From an uncultured Erysipelotrichaceae bacterium (GTDB taxonomy: Bacteria; Bacillota_I; Bacilli_A; Erysipelotrichales; Erysipelotrichaceae), in assembly GCA_949289855.1 (NCBI GenBank), contig CASEPS010000007.1:1-52124 (forward strand): a stretch of 52,124 nt of DNA, read 5' to 3'. Below, piece after piece: positions 17,922-25,760 of this stretch (positions within the stretch are counted from its first letter, which is position 1; each line of letters begins with the position of its first letter). The position numbers and the translations under genes were made by a program. Below the pieces are notes generated by a model. The model was not told the origin of the DNA. It saw nothing but the letters and a program-made list of their open reading frames with translations, and ran no database searches.

Positions 17922-19474
17922 CGTTCGTACACAATCTTTCCATCCGCAACAGTCAACATGACCTTTGTCTTTGTAATATCCTCAGCAGGAATTTGCAGAA
18001 TATTCTGATCCAGGACAACAAAGTCCGCAAAGTTTCCTTCTGCAAGCTTTCCACATGATTCAAGACCAAGAATTTCTGCACTTCTTTCTGTATACGAAAG
18101 CAAAGCTTCTTCTGCAGTAAGAGCTTCTTCCTTGTTCAAAGAAGCACCATCTGCAGCAGTTCTTGTTACCGCAAGCTGTATACCCTTCAATACATCTGGT
18201 ACCGTAACCGGAGCATCACTGCCATTACCACATCTGTTTCCTGTATACAGGGAATGGAATGGATAACAGGTTGCAGCTAGATGCTTTGATACGCGACGAG
18301 ACAGAATGGAAGCATCATCTTCAATAAACAATGACTGGAAATAGCAGTCAAGGTTCATTTCCCGTACCTTTTCGATCTGATCGGCATGCATGATCTGACA
18401 ATGCACAATGCCATCATGTAATGGATTACCAGGATACATTTCTTCTTTCAACACACGTAACACCTGATCAAGAGCTCCGTCCCCAATGCAATGGACAATC
18501 ACACCCATATTGAAGCGGTTTGCCATCTGTACAAGAAGTGTCATATCTTCATCTGAATATAACAGTTCACCCTTTTCATCTTCACTGCCAATATACGGTA
18601 CACGCATGGCAGCCGTCTTTGCGCCAAGCGAACCATCTGCGATCAGTTTCAAAGGACCAATCACAAAGTGGTCATTGCCTACACCCTGTGTATAGCCTTC
18701 ATCCAGAAATTCTGCATAATTCTTTGCACTGGTAAATTCACATTGTTCGACAATGCGCAAACGCAGCCTTTCCTGGTAGGAAAGCTGTTCATACGCAGTC
18801 AATACCGGTTTATAGTCACCACAGACAGACAAGAAGTCATCTGAACCAACAGAAGTAATACCGAACTTTGCACAATAGTCTTCCGCAAGCAGAATCATAT
18901 CCTTGATTTCTTCTACATCCGGTTCAGGTATCTTATGCTGTACATAGTCCACAGCCTTTTCATAGACCATGCCCTTTGCATAATCAATTCTGCCACCTTC
19001 AATAACCGTATCTTCTCTAATACCGGCTTTTTCCAAAGCAACCGTATTGAGACATGACGCATGTCCACAAACCCTGCGTAAAACAATGGGCTGTGTTGCA
19101 GAAAGAGAGTCAAGGAAGGCACGGTCGATGTCACCACCTGTGATTGTGGTTTCATCATATCCTCTTCCCACAATCCACTTTGTGCTGCCTTCCACACATT
19201 TTTCGGCAATTCTTCTTCTCACTTCTTCTATTGTATGCACACCAAGAAGCTGCACATTGTTGAGATAATAGCCAAGTTCCAGTAAATGCATATGGCTGTC
19301 CACAAAACCAGGCACCACAAAGAGACCACCAATATCTACAACCTCATCTGTTTCTTCGAGCTTATCTTTTATTTCTTCATCTGTTCCAATCTGCACAATC
19401 CGTCCATCTTCAATAAGCATAGCGGATGAACCAGGATGTCCATATAGTTCACAATTGATATATCCTTTTCGCAT
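17918..19474 (-). CDS. YtcJ-like metal-dependent amidohydrolase
   Basis: 518-residue amidohydrolase-3 family enzyme. The metal motif is VDSHMHL near residue 58. Further ligands are expected in VHCIGDGALDQ and HCQIMHADQI, and the final GSDAPV carries the catalytic Asp. Family members hydrolyse cyclic amides or N-acyl compounds, and the substrate cannot be predicted. AAGGAG sits before the ATG. It heads a four-gene overlapping run (amidohydrolase, GNAT, hflX, aminopeptidase). Confidence 0.9.
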   Translation of the reverse strand: MRKGYINCELYGHPGSSAMLIEDGRIVQIGTDEEIKDKLEETDEVVDIGGLFVVPGFVDSHMHLLELGYYLNNVQLLGVHTIEEVRRRIAEKCVEGSTKWIVGRGYDETTITGGDIDRAFLDSLSATQPIVLRRVCGHASCLNTVALEKAGIREDTVIEGGRIDYAKGMVYEKAVDYVQHKIPEPDVEEIKDMILLAEDYCAKFGITSVGSDDFLSVCGDYKPVLTAYEQLSYQERLRLRIVEQCEFTSAKNYAEFLDEGYTQGVGNDHFVIGPLKLIADGSLGAKTAAMRVPYIGSEDEKGELLYSDEDMTLLVQMANRFNMGVIVHCIGDGALDQVLRVLKEEMYPGNPLHDGIVHCQIMHADQIEKVREMNLDCYFQSLFIEDDASILSRRVSKHLAATCYPFHSLYTGNRCGNGSDAPVTVPDVLKGIQLAVTRTAADGASLNKEEALTAEEALLSYTERSAEILGLESCGKLAEGNFADFVVLDQNILQIPAEDITKTKVMLTVADGKIVYER

Positions 19475-19515
19475 ACAAACTCCTTAAAGCGCAAGAAGAC
19501 TGAACAATGTCAGTC

Positions 19516-20280
19516 TTATAACCATTCTATGCGCGTATCATATTCCTGTTCCATTTCACCAATGGCGTTGATCACATCATTTTTATCATACAGAAGACTT
19601 TGTGATACAACCCACCTTGTCTCTGTTTCATCACGATGGTAAATGATCGCAATCACAAAACCGGTAAATGTATCAAGCGGTTCATCCACACCATAGACAT
19701 AGGCATTCTGCAGATCTTCATCACCTGCCGTGTCACCTTCCACATAACCATAGTTACATGTATAGACAACATCAGGCAGAATCGGATGGAATGAACCATA
19801 TGGGTGATCAATGATAACCGTGACCTTTTTCCCTAATGCTTCTTTGCCACAAATGTATTCCATCAGGGTAAAGCGCATATCACCTGCACTCTGCTCATCA
19901 CCTGTTTTTTCAAATCCAACATGTGTATAAAAGGAGATAGCTGAAGGAAGAGCATTCACCGTAATGCGCTGTATGCCCTTTTCTTTCGCTTTGTCCTTTA
20001 AGGCATTCACAAGCATTGTGCCAATACCTTTATGTCTGTCTTCCTTGCGTACAAACAGCAGGGAAAGATGGGCAGTATCCTCGTCACAGGCAAGTACACC
20101 TTTCAAATCTCCATCATAGACCCCAAACCAGGAAAGTTCTTCCCCATGCAGGGAAAGAAATTCCAGGAATGATTTGGCAGCAGTACGGGACAAGGAAAGA
20201 TTCCCTTCCGCAAAGAAAACTTCTTTAACAAGATTGAGTGCATCATGCACATCATTTCCAATAATGCGTTCTGCTTTCAT
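19516..20280 (-). CDS. GNAT acetyltransferase fused to a pyrophosphatase-like domain
   Basis: 254 residues. Residues ~1-140 form a GNAT domain (RKEDRHKGIGTMLVN acetyl-CoA loop, FYTHVGFEK end). Residues ~150-250 resemble inorganic pyrophosphatase: DHPYGSFHPILPDVVY, then TCNYGYVEGD matching the YPCNYGYI core. The DGDPVD motif is replaced by GDEDLQN, so at least one metal-binding Asp (D70 of E. coli PPase) is Asn here, and ordinary pyrophosphatase activity is doubtful. TGGAGC precedes the ATG, which shares one base with the sseB stop. A TTG one codon upstream is also possible. Confidence 0.78.
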   Translation of the reverse strand: MKAERIIGNDVHDALNLVKEVFFAEGNLSLSRTAAKSFLEFLSLHGEELSWFGVYDGDLKGVLACDEDTAHLSLLFVRKEDRHKGIGTMLVNALKDKAKEKGIQRITVNALPSAISFYTHVGFEKTGDEQSAGDMRFTLMEYICGKEALGKKVTVIIDHPYGSFHPILPDVVYTCNYGYVEGDTAGDEDLQNAYVYGVDEPLDTFTGFVIAIIYHRDETETRWVVSQSLLYDKNDVINAIGEMEQEYDTRIEWL

Positions 20281-21074
20281 CAAAGCTCCAGGTTCCTGTC
20301 ATAGAAGGCAACAGATGCCTTGACGATATCTTTTTCCACCTTTTCGTCATACCACATGCATTCAATTGGTACATCCTTGGAAAGTGGCAATGCGGTTTCC
20401 TGTAATGTATTGAAAATCGCTTCATCCTTTTCATCAGCAGAAACGATGAGTACAAAGGAAATCGCCATACCGGTAAGCTTCTGCTTCAGCCATACCCTGT
20501 CAATACGCTTATCTTCAGCACATACATCATACAAAGCCGTTACCATCTTTGTCGGATAGACACGTGGTTCACTATATGTAACACGGGCAGCTGCGTTATT
20601 TGCCGGAGCTGGTTTCTTTGGTGTGACCTTCAGAAGACCTGCCAGCAACAAGACAAGGTTGCGTGGAATGACAATATTGTCAGAACCCGGGTTGATGATA
20701 ATTCCCTCTGCTTTGTTATTCTTGCCCGCCAGCATCTTGCCAAGATCATTGATTGTGCGCACAAGATCCTTTGGCTGATCTTCTCCAAATGTAATCTTCT
20801 TTGTTTCTTCAAAGTTTGTGAATACAGGGAAGAATGTCTTTCCATCATTTGTATTCAACAGAAAGAACTTCACCTGGTCCGCATGAAGACGCGGCTTGCC
20901 ATCTTTATCCGGTGTAATTTCAAAAGAACATGGTGAAAGCAGTTTTGCCTTCTTCAATTCTTCAGAAAGCTTTGCCTGTTTCTCTGGAGTACTACCCTCC
21001 TTGAGGGCATGAATTGCCTCTTCAAGTTCTTTATTTTCAATCTTTGGCAGAATCACCTTTTTACTATTTGCCAT
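20280..21074 (-). CDS. SseB-family protein
   Basis: 264 residues. An N-terminal charged helix (about 10-45) is followed by an SseB N-terminal domain (FFPVFTNFEETKKI ... GIIINPGSDNIVIPR) and an SseB C-terminal domain (about 160-260). E. coli SseB is linked to serine sensitivity, but the biochemical role is unknown. GAGGT precedes the ATG. It is cotranscribed with the GNAT-pyrophosphatase-like gene through a TGATG junction and divergent from the rhomboid gene. Confidence 0.82.
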   Translation of the reverse strand: MANSKKVILPKIENKELEEAIHALKEGSTPEKQAKLSEELKKAKLLSPCSFEITPDKDGKPRLHADQVKFFLLNTNDGKTFFPVFTNFEETKKITFGEDQPKDLVRTINDLGKMLAGKNNKAEGIIINPGSDNIVIPRNLVLLLAGLLKVTPKKPAPANNAAARVTYSEPRVYPTKMVTALYDVCAEDKRIDRVWLKQKLTGMAISFVLIVSADEKDEAIFNTLQETALPLSKDVPIECMWYDEKVEKDIVKASVAFYDRNLEL

Positions 21075-21144
21075 AACATACCTCTTTTCCCGCCACTAGT
21101 ATACAAATTTTGCGAAAGCAACTCAATGAAGAAACTCCATATAA

Positions 21145-21153
21145 TGCTATAAT
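21145..21153 (+). promoter_or_regulatory. Extended -10 promoter of the rhomboid gene
   Basis: TGCTATAAT is a perfect extended -10 element ending 7 bases before the ATG at 21161. A second TATAAT lies at 21140. Transcription would start at or next to the A of the ATG, and no ribosome-binding site is visible, which fits a leaderless mRNA. Confidence 0.6.
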
Positions 21154-21160
21154 TGATACC

Positions 21161-21712
21161 ATGAAAAAGATCACATTCAATGCCCCGATCGTATTGGGCT
21201 TTACATTTCTCTCACTTGCCGCTCTGGTTTTCAACCTTGTGACAGATGGGTATGCAAACCAGCAGTTTTTCTCTATCTACCAGACATCGTTCACAGACCC
21301 CATGCAATATGTGCGCCTGTTCACCCATGTCTTAGGTCACGCGAGCATCTCCCACTTCACATCCAACATGATTATTTTCCTTCTTGTCGGACCATTGCTT
21401 GAAGAAAAATATGGCAGCACAAGACTATTACAGGTCATTCTTGTGGTTGCCCTTGTGACAGGTGTTGTTCATCTTGTCCTGCCAGGAAACAGTGCATTAC
21501 TAGGTGCCAGTGGCATTGACTTTGCCTTTATCCTGATGGCTAGTGTTACCGGAGACAGAGCTGGTATTCCATTAACGATGATCATCGTTGCCATCATCTA
21601 TATCGGTACAGAAATCTATACCGGTATTTCCTCTTCCGACAGCATTTCCCAGCTCACCCATATCGTTGGTGGCAGTATCGGTGCCTTCTTTGGGCTGGCA
21701 TTGCGAAAGTAA
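21161..21712 (+). CDS. Rhomboid-family intramembrane serine protease
   Basis: 183 residues with about six membrane helices. The catalytic serine is in LLGASGIDF (Ser117) and the histidine in QLTHIVGG (His167). HFTSNMIIFLLVGPLLEE is the conserved helix-2 region. It cleaves membrane proteins inside the bilayer; substrates are unknown. A longer frame to 21110 would need a TTG start. The ATG at 21161 is favoured by the hydrophobic start and the promoter geometry. It is divergent from sseB. Confidence 0.88.
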   Translation: MKKITFNAPIVLGFTFLSLAALVFNLVTDGYANQQFFSIYQTSFTDPMQYVRLFTHVLGHASISHFTSNMIIFLLVGPLLEEKYGSTRLLQVILVVALVTGVVHLVLPGNSALLGASGIDFAFILMASVTGDRAGIPLTMIIVAIIYIGTEIYTGISSSDSISQLTHIVGGSIGAFFGLALRK

Positions 21713-21740
21713 AAAAAAAAAGATCATTTTTTCAGATCTT
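21711..21740 (-). terminator. Terminator of the 91-residue protein gene
   Basis: Minus strand: AAGATC and GATCTT pair around a 9-base loop and are followed by a run of more than ten T. It may also serve the converging rhomboid gene. Confidence 0.8.
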
Positions 21741-21999
21741 CATGAATCTTGTCTCCTTCAAAAAACTGTCCATTGTACAGAACTCTGAACATGATGACAG
21801 AACCAAAGGGAGAATTACGGATGAGCTTCTTCGTATAGCGCAAAAGATCACCATGTGTACCATCATCTTCCACTTCATACTGTACTTCAATCGGACTGAT
21901 TTCCTTGATGAAGGTGTACTTTGGCATTTCATTTTGTGCAAACATCTCCATGATTTCCCTTTTCTGCACAGGCAGTGCTATATTTAATATTGCGGACAT
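21724..21999 (-). CDS. Conserved small protein of unknown function
   Basis: 91 residues, soluble, no signal peptide. It has alternating acidic and basic segments (EVQYEVEDDGTHGDLLRYTKKLIRN is one, of which DDGTHGDLLRYTKK is the core) and looks like a compact alpha/beta fold. GAGGAG lies 11 bases before the ATG, and a strong terminator overlaps the stop. I do not recognise a family. It lies between the rhomboid and htrA genes, divergent from htrA. Confidence 0.7.
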   Translation of the reverse strand: MSAILNIALPVQKREIMEMFAQNEMPKYTFIKEISPIEVQYEVEDDGTHGDLLRYTKKLIRNSPFGSVIMFRVLYNGQFFEGDKIHEDLKK

Positions 22000-22142
22000 A
22001 AGCGATAACTCCTCTGCTAGTAATTATAACGCAAATTTCCGGGCTATCACTGATGTTTCTGTTCCGCTTCATCACTTTGTCACATCTTTTTCACAAACCA
22101 TCGTTAAAGTAATAACTGTTCCTGATAAAGGAGGTAAATCAT

Positions 22143-23336
22143 ATGAGTGAATTCAATACAAACCAGGATGAAAACACATTCAATGCAGAATATACGGAGA
22201 TGCCTTCTCCCCAGAATCCAAAACCAAAGAAGGAAAAGAAACACCACGTCATGCCGGTGGTCATCTCAGCAGCCCTGGTTGGTGCACTGACTGGTGCCGG
22301 TGCAGGTGCTGCGGTCATGTACTTTACCAAAGGTGAAGATCCTGCTGTTGTCTACAAAGCAGCAGACAACACTCATTCCACAGAAACCGTTTCAGAAACC
22401 AACGCCCTTTCTACAACAGACATTGCTGCTAAAGCAGCACCAAGTGTAGTAGAGATTAACATCAGAGGTGTCGCAACAACCTATGGACTGTTTGGTGGTG
22501 TATATGAAACAGAATCTGCTGGTTCTGGTGTCATCATTTCTGAAGATGGTTACATCATCACAAACAACCATGTTGTAGAAGGTGGTACAGAAATCACCGT
22601 AGTCACAAGTGACGGAACTGAGTACAACGCAGAAGTCGTCGGTACAGATGAAAAGAGCGACATTGCCGTGATCAAGGTAGACGCAAGTGGTCTTACTCCT
22701 GCTATCATCGGTAATTCCGACAATGTACAGGCTGGTGACAAGGCAGTTGTCATCGGTAACCCGCTTGGCACATTAGGTGGTACGGTCACAGATGGTATCA
22801 TCTCTGCTGTCAATCGTGAAATTACTATTGACAATGAAACAATGAGTCTTCTGCAGACAAACGCTACCATCAACTCCGGTAACTCCGGTGGTGGTCTGTT
22901 CGATGGTCAGGGCAACCTCATCGGCATTGTCAATGCCAAGGAATCCGGCACAACAAGTTCCGGTACAACCATTGAAGGACTTGGTTTTGCCATTCCGATC
23001 AATGAAGCCATGGATGTTGCTGAACAGCTGATGACATATGGTACAGTCACAAACCGTGCAACACTTGGTGTACATGTCTCTGAAGTCACACAGGATACAC
23101 GTGGTTACAAAGCCGGTCTTTATATCACAGATGTCGTACGTGGAGGTGCTGCTGAAGCTGCAGGACTTCAGGCATATGACCGCATTGTTTCTGTAGATGG
23201 AACTGACATTACAAGTTATGCCGACCTCTCCAGTGTCCTCAACGACAAGCAGGTTGGTGATACCGTAACAGTCATGGTCGAAAGAAATGGTGAAAATGTC
23301 ATGGCTGATGTAACATTGCAGGCATCGAGCAACTAA
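22143..23336 (+). CDS. htrA: HtrA/DegP-type membrane-anchored serine protease
   Basis: 397 residues. A cytoplasmic N-terminal tail of about 35 residues is followed by one membrane anchor (about 37-62), an extracytoplasmic trypsin-like domain and one PDZ domain (about 300-395). The catalytic triad is His143 (TNNHVVEGG), Asp173 (KSDIAVIK) and Ser248 (GNSGGGLF). It degrades or refolds misfolded secreted proteins at the cell surface. AAGGAGG sits 8 bases before the ATG. It ended originally in a terminator now split from its neighbour by an IS. Confidence 0.96.
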   Translation: MSEFNTNQDENTFNAEYTEMPSPQNPKPKKEKKHHVMPVVISAALVGALTGAGAGAAVMYFTKGEDPAVVYKAADNTHSTETVSETNALSTTDIAAKAAPSVVEINIRGVATTYGLFGGVYETESAGSGVIISEDGYIITNNHVVEGGTEITVVTSDGTEYNAEVVGTDEKSDIAVIKVDASGLTPAIIGNSDNVQAGDKAVVIGNPLGTLGGTVTDGIISAVNREITIDNETMSLLQTNATINSGNSGGGLFDGQGNLIGIVNAKESGTTSSGTTIEGLGFAIPINEAMDVAEQLMTYGTVTNRATLGVHVSEVTQDTRGYKAGLYITDVVRGGAAEAAGLQAYDRIVSVDGTDITSYADLSSVLNDKQVGDTVTVMVERNGENVMADVTLQASSN

Positions 23337-23340
23337 GATA

Positions 23341-23368
23341 AACGGGAAGCAAATCTTCCCGTTTTTTT
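23341..23368 (+). terminator. htrA terminator
   Basis: Perfect 9-bp stem AACGGGAAG/CTTCCCGTT with loop CAAAT, then TTTTT. The IS at 23373 inserted immediately beyond it, and its target duplication includes part of the T run. Confidence 0.93.
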
Positions 23369-23372
23369 GTTC
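23365..23372. repeat. 8-bp target-site duplication, left copy
   Basis: TTTTGTTC directly before the left end of the IS. It is identical to 25165-25172 directly after the right end. Confidence 0.9.
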
Positions 23373-23396
23373 GGCACTTTAAAATTTCGTAGGGTT
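23373..23396 (+). repeat. Left terminal inverted repeat of the IS
   Basis: 24 bp beginning GGCACTTTAAAATTTCGTAG. It matches the inverted right end at 20 of 24 positions, and TTTCGTAGGGTT is identical in both. Confidence 0.9.
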
Positions 23397-23418
23397 AGGG
23401 CTACCCTGTAAATTATTT

Positions 23419-23481
23419 TAGGGTCGGTTATGACCCTTCTTTTATTTTGTTTAGGGTCGTTCTCCACTTTTTCTTAGGGTC
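23419..23481 (+). repeat. Subterminal TAGGGTC repeats in the left end of the IS
   Basis: TAGGGTC occurs at 23419-23425, 23452-23458 and 23475-23481, with related TAGGGTT at the tip and an inverted GACCC at 23432. These are likely transposase binding sites upstream of its own gene. Confidence 0.65.
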
Positions 23482-23554
23482 TTTAACTCATAATAAAAAC
23501 CTCCATGTTAATATTGTTCTTGCTGAAGGAAAAATATTAAAAGGAGGTTGTCCA

Positions 23555-24967
23555 ATGTCGGACATTAATCATTTTATCATAGCTTCTTTAAACCTGAAGC
23601 CAGACCAGATCAAATCTCTTGATACTGTCAAAAAAGACGGTACTCTTTTCGTTAAAATCCAGCTTGTCCCTTCTTACCCTGAATGTGACTGGTGCGGTGG
23701 TCCTGTGAAAACAAAAGAATACAAGACTCTTCACATCAGGCATTCTCCTGTTGCCGGTACTCCGTGTACTATCGTATGGAAGAGTACCCGCTATGTCTGT
23801 AAAGATTGTGGAAAGACTTTCTCTGAGCCTAATCCCTTTGGCCCTGATGGATTCAATCAGTCATTTACTGTACTTGAAAGTATCGCAAAAGCTCTTCACA
23901 ATCCCAACAATACTGTCAAGCAGATCGCCTGCGATCACAATGTCTCGCCTACGCTTGTTCAGGCATACGCTGACAGCTTTATTCACGTTCCACGTATTAC
24001 TCTGCCTGTGAATCTCGGAATCGATGAAATACACTCTGATATGGCAAAGTATGGTGGTTCCTATCTCTGCGTCTTCGTTGATAATGAACGACGCTATGTG
24101 GCTGAAATTCTTCCCGACAGATCAATGCGTACTTTGTCCAGATATCTGGATAACATTCCCATGGAAGAACGGAACAGGGTCAGATATGTCACAATAGATA
24201 TGTGGAAGTCTTACAGGGATACAGCTTACAGATACTTCAGAAATGCACGTGTTTCTGTTGATCCTTTCCATGTCATCAAGCATCTGACTGATTGCTTTGA
24301 ATCGCTTCGTAAAAGCATCATGAAGCAGGCACCTGAGGATAGTCCTGTTTATTATCTGCTCAAGCACTGGCATAAACTGCTGCTGTCAGATTATAACCTG
24401 GACAACAAACCAAGATACAACAGCTATTTCAAAAGAAGGATGAATTACAGAGATCTGTATGAAATGATACTTGCCATCAGCCCACAGCTGAGAGAAGCAT
24501 ATGAACTGAAAGAACTATACCGCAGTTTCAACCGCTCTTGTTCATTCGAAAACGCTCCGGCAATGTTTGAAACGGTGCTCCAGGCGTTTGAAGAGTCTGA
24601 TCTGCCTTGCTATGAAGAGTTTGTCAAAACAATCAAAAACTGGAGAACTGAAATCATCAACAGCTTTGAAAGACCCTATGAAAACCGCAAACAAAGTAAT
24701 GCATTATGTGAAAGCTTCAATCAGAAATTGCGGATATTAATCAATGTTTCCTATGGATTCGCAAATTTTGACCGGTTCAGAGCCCGTGCACTTTATTGTC
24801 TAAATGATGCAGTGTTTTACTCCATCACATCCAATCTGAAACGTACTAACAAACGTGAAGGCAGGAAACGTGGACCTTACAAGAAAGTCAGACCTTTACT
24901 TGTCAAAGAACCAGATCCATATGAATTCGATGGACCAGAAGACAGTGAAAAAGTCAGTGATGCGTAA
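23555..24967 (+). CDS. ISL3-family transposase
   Basis: 470 residues. An N-terminal zinc finger (CDWCGG ... CKDCGKTF) is followed by a helix-turn-helix (VKQIACDHNVSPTLVQAYA) and a DDE domain with acidic residues in NLGIDEIHSD, YVTIDMWKSY and ALCESFNQKLR. A basic C-terminal tail (KRTNKREGRKRGPYKK) is present. The ATG at 23555 is set by AAGGAGG 7 bases upstream. The frame is open further upstream without a ribosome site. No frameshift or stop was found, so the enzyme should be functional. Confidence 0.96.
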   Translation: MSDINHFIIASLNLKPDQIKSLDTVKKDGTLFVKIQLVPSYPECDWCGGPVKTKEYKTLHIRHSPVAGTPCTIVWKSTRYVCKDCGKTFSEPNPFGPDGFNQSFTVLESIAKALHNPNNTVKQIACDHNVSPTLVQAYADSFIHVPRITLPVNLGIDEIHSDMAKYGGSYLCVFVDNERRYVAEILPDRSMRTLSRYLDNIPMEERNRVRYVTIDMWKSYRDTAYRYFRNARVSVDPFHVIKHLTDCFESLRKSIMKQAPEDSPVYYLLKHWHKLLLSDYNLDNKPRYNSYFKRRMNYRDLYEMILAISPQLREAYELKELYRSFNRSCSFENAPAMFETVLQAFEESDLPCYEEFVKTIKNWRTEIINSFERPYENRKQSNALCESFNQKLRILINVSYGFANFDRFRARALYCLNDAVFYSITSNLKRTNKREGRKRGPYKKVRPLLVKEPDPYEFDGPEDSEKVSDA

Positions 24968-25050
24968 GCCTGACTCATATACTTCCACGCTCACATAACA
25001 ATACTCACAACTATTTACGCACAATAATAACAATTCCTTCAGCACAAACA

Positions 25051-25105
25051 AAAGGAGATCTGCAGGCTGTTACTGACACCAGTAAACCTTACAAATCTCC
25101 TTTTT
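25051..25105 (+). terminator. Probable transposase terminator inside the IS right end
   Basis: Outer arms AAAGGAGAT/ATCTCCTTT enclose an inner TTACTG/CAGTAA hairpin and are followed by T residues. The loop is long, so the call is moderate. Confidence 0.55.
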
Positions 25106-25140
25106 CAGACCCTACATAACTTTAGAGTGGGTTTTCAGAA

Positions 25141-25164
25141 AACCCTACGAAACTTTAGATTACC
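25141..25164 (-). repeat. Right terminal inverted repeat of the IS
   Basis: Read on the minus strand it starts GGTAATCTAAAGTTTCGTAG and pairs with the left end at 23373-23396. Confidence 0.9.
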
Positions 25165-25172
25165 TTTTGTTC
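25165..25172. repeat. 8-bp target-site duplication, right copy
   Basis: TTTTGTTC, identical to 23365-23372. The last two bases are also part of the TGA stop of the next minus-strand gene. Confidence 0.9.
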
Positions 25173-25389
25173 AGTTATTTGTGTATTTCTTCTTTTCCTT
25201 TTGAAAAACAATATCAGGATTTTTAGCATATGCAGCACGAATATACGGAAGATGTTCTTCATCAAACTGACCAAGCTTTGCGACTACCCTGTGTTTGGGG
25301 TTGCCATTTTGATCACGGAATGATTCGACAAGATCACAAAAGTATGTCTTTTTGGAACCCTTATTGTTCGGAATGACTCTGACAAACAT
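25171..25389 (-). CDS. Small protein resembling the N-terminus of IS1634/IS4-type transposases
   Basis: 72 residues from the ATG at 25389, which has GGAG 9-10 bases upstream. The YFCDLVESFRDQNGNPKHR and AKLGQFDEEHLPYIRAAYAK parts resemble the first domain of IS1634-type transposases (LVESYRDENGK...LG), but no catalytic domain follows. It may be a decayed remnant or a free-standing small DNA-binding domain. The stop overlaps the IS target duplication, so the ISL3 insertion fell exactly at its end without changing the frame. Confidence 0.6.
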   Translation of the reverse strand: MFVRVIPNNKGSKKTYFCDLVESFRDQNGNPKHRVVAKLGQFDEEHLPYIRAAYAKNPDIVFQKEKKKYTNN

Positions 25390-25406
25390 CACAAATCTCC
25401 TTCTGT

Positions 25407-25760
25407 TCACATAGACCGTGAAGCAATAAGCTTTACACCAGTGCCAGCAAGATTCTCCAAAACAACATCACCTTCATGCACTGGTGCTTGTACTTCCACA
25501 TTCCTGACTTCTTCCATCGCAGAAGACATCAGTTCCAGGGGAATTTCCTTTTCACTGATGACGGGCAATACCCTGTGAATTGCGCCATGAATGCGCACTG
25601 TTGTGGTGAGATAGCGCATGGGCTGTATGCATTCCTGTCTTCCATAGGCTTCTCCCTTTGGACAGCGGTTTCCATGAACAGACAAAACAGTACCATCTTC
25701 TATTTCTACAACAAGATGGCAGCCAACCGGACAGTTGACACAAATGAGTTCTTTCTTCAT
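25407..25760 (-). CDS. DUF1667 protein with Cys motif (oxidoreductase partner)
   Basis: 117 residues. The N-terminal CVNCPVGCHLVVE and the NRCPKGEAYGRQE segment give four conserved cysteines likely to bind Fe-S or metal. DUF1667 genes nearly always follow a GlpA-like and a pyridine-nucleotide oxidoreductase gene, exactly as here, so this is probably the third subunit. It overlaps the upstream gene by 4 bases (ATGA). Confidence 0.88.
   Translation of the reverse strand: MKKELICVNCPVGCHLVVEIEDGTVLSVHGNRCPKGEAYGRQECIQPMRYLTTTVRIHGAIHRVLPVISEKEIPLELMSSAMEEVRNVEVQAPVHEGDVVLENLAGTGVKLIASRSM

Larger units (their letters stand above)
23373..25164 (+). mobile_element. Complete ISL3-family insertion sequence (1792 bp)
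   Basis: The ends are 24-bp imperfect inverted repeats with 20 of 24 positions matching (left GGCACTTTAAAATTTCGTAG..., right end GGTAATCTAAAGTTTCGTAG... on the opposite strand). The flanks carry a perfect 8-bp duplication, the size expected for ISL3. One transposase gene fills the interior. Subterminal TAGGGTC copies follow the left end. A terminator-like structure lies inside the right end. The element looks intact and recent. Confidence 0.93.

Noticed and set aside
19496-19517. Hairpin AAGACTGA/TCAGTCTT at the end of the GNAT-pyrophosphatase-like gene as a terminator
   Set aside because: The stem is good, but no T-run follows on either strand.
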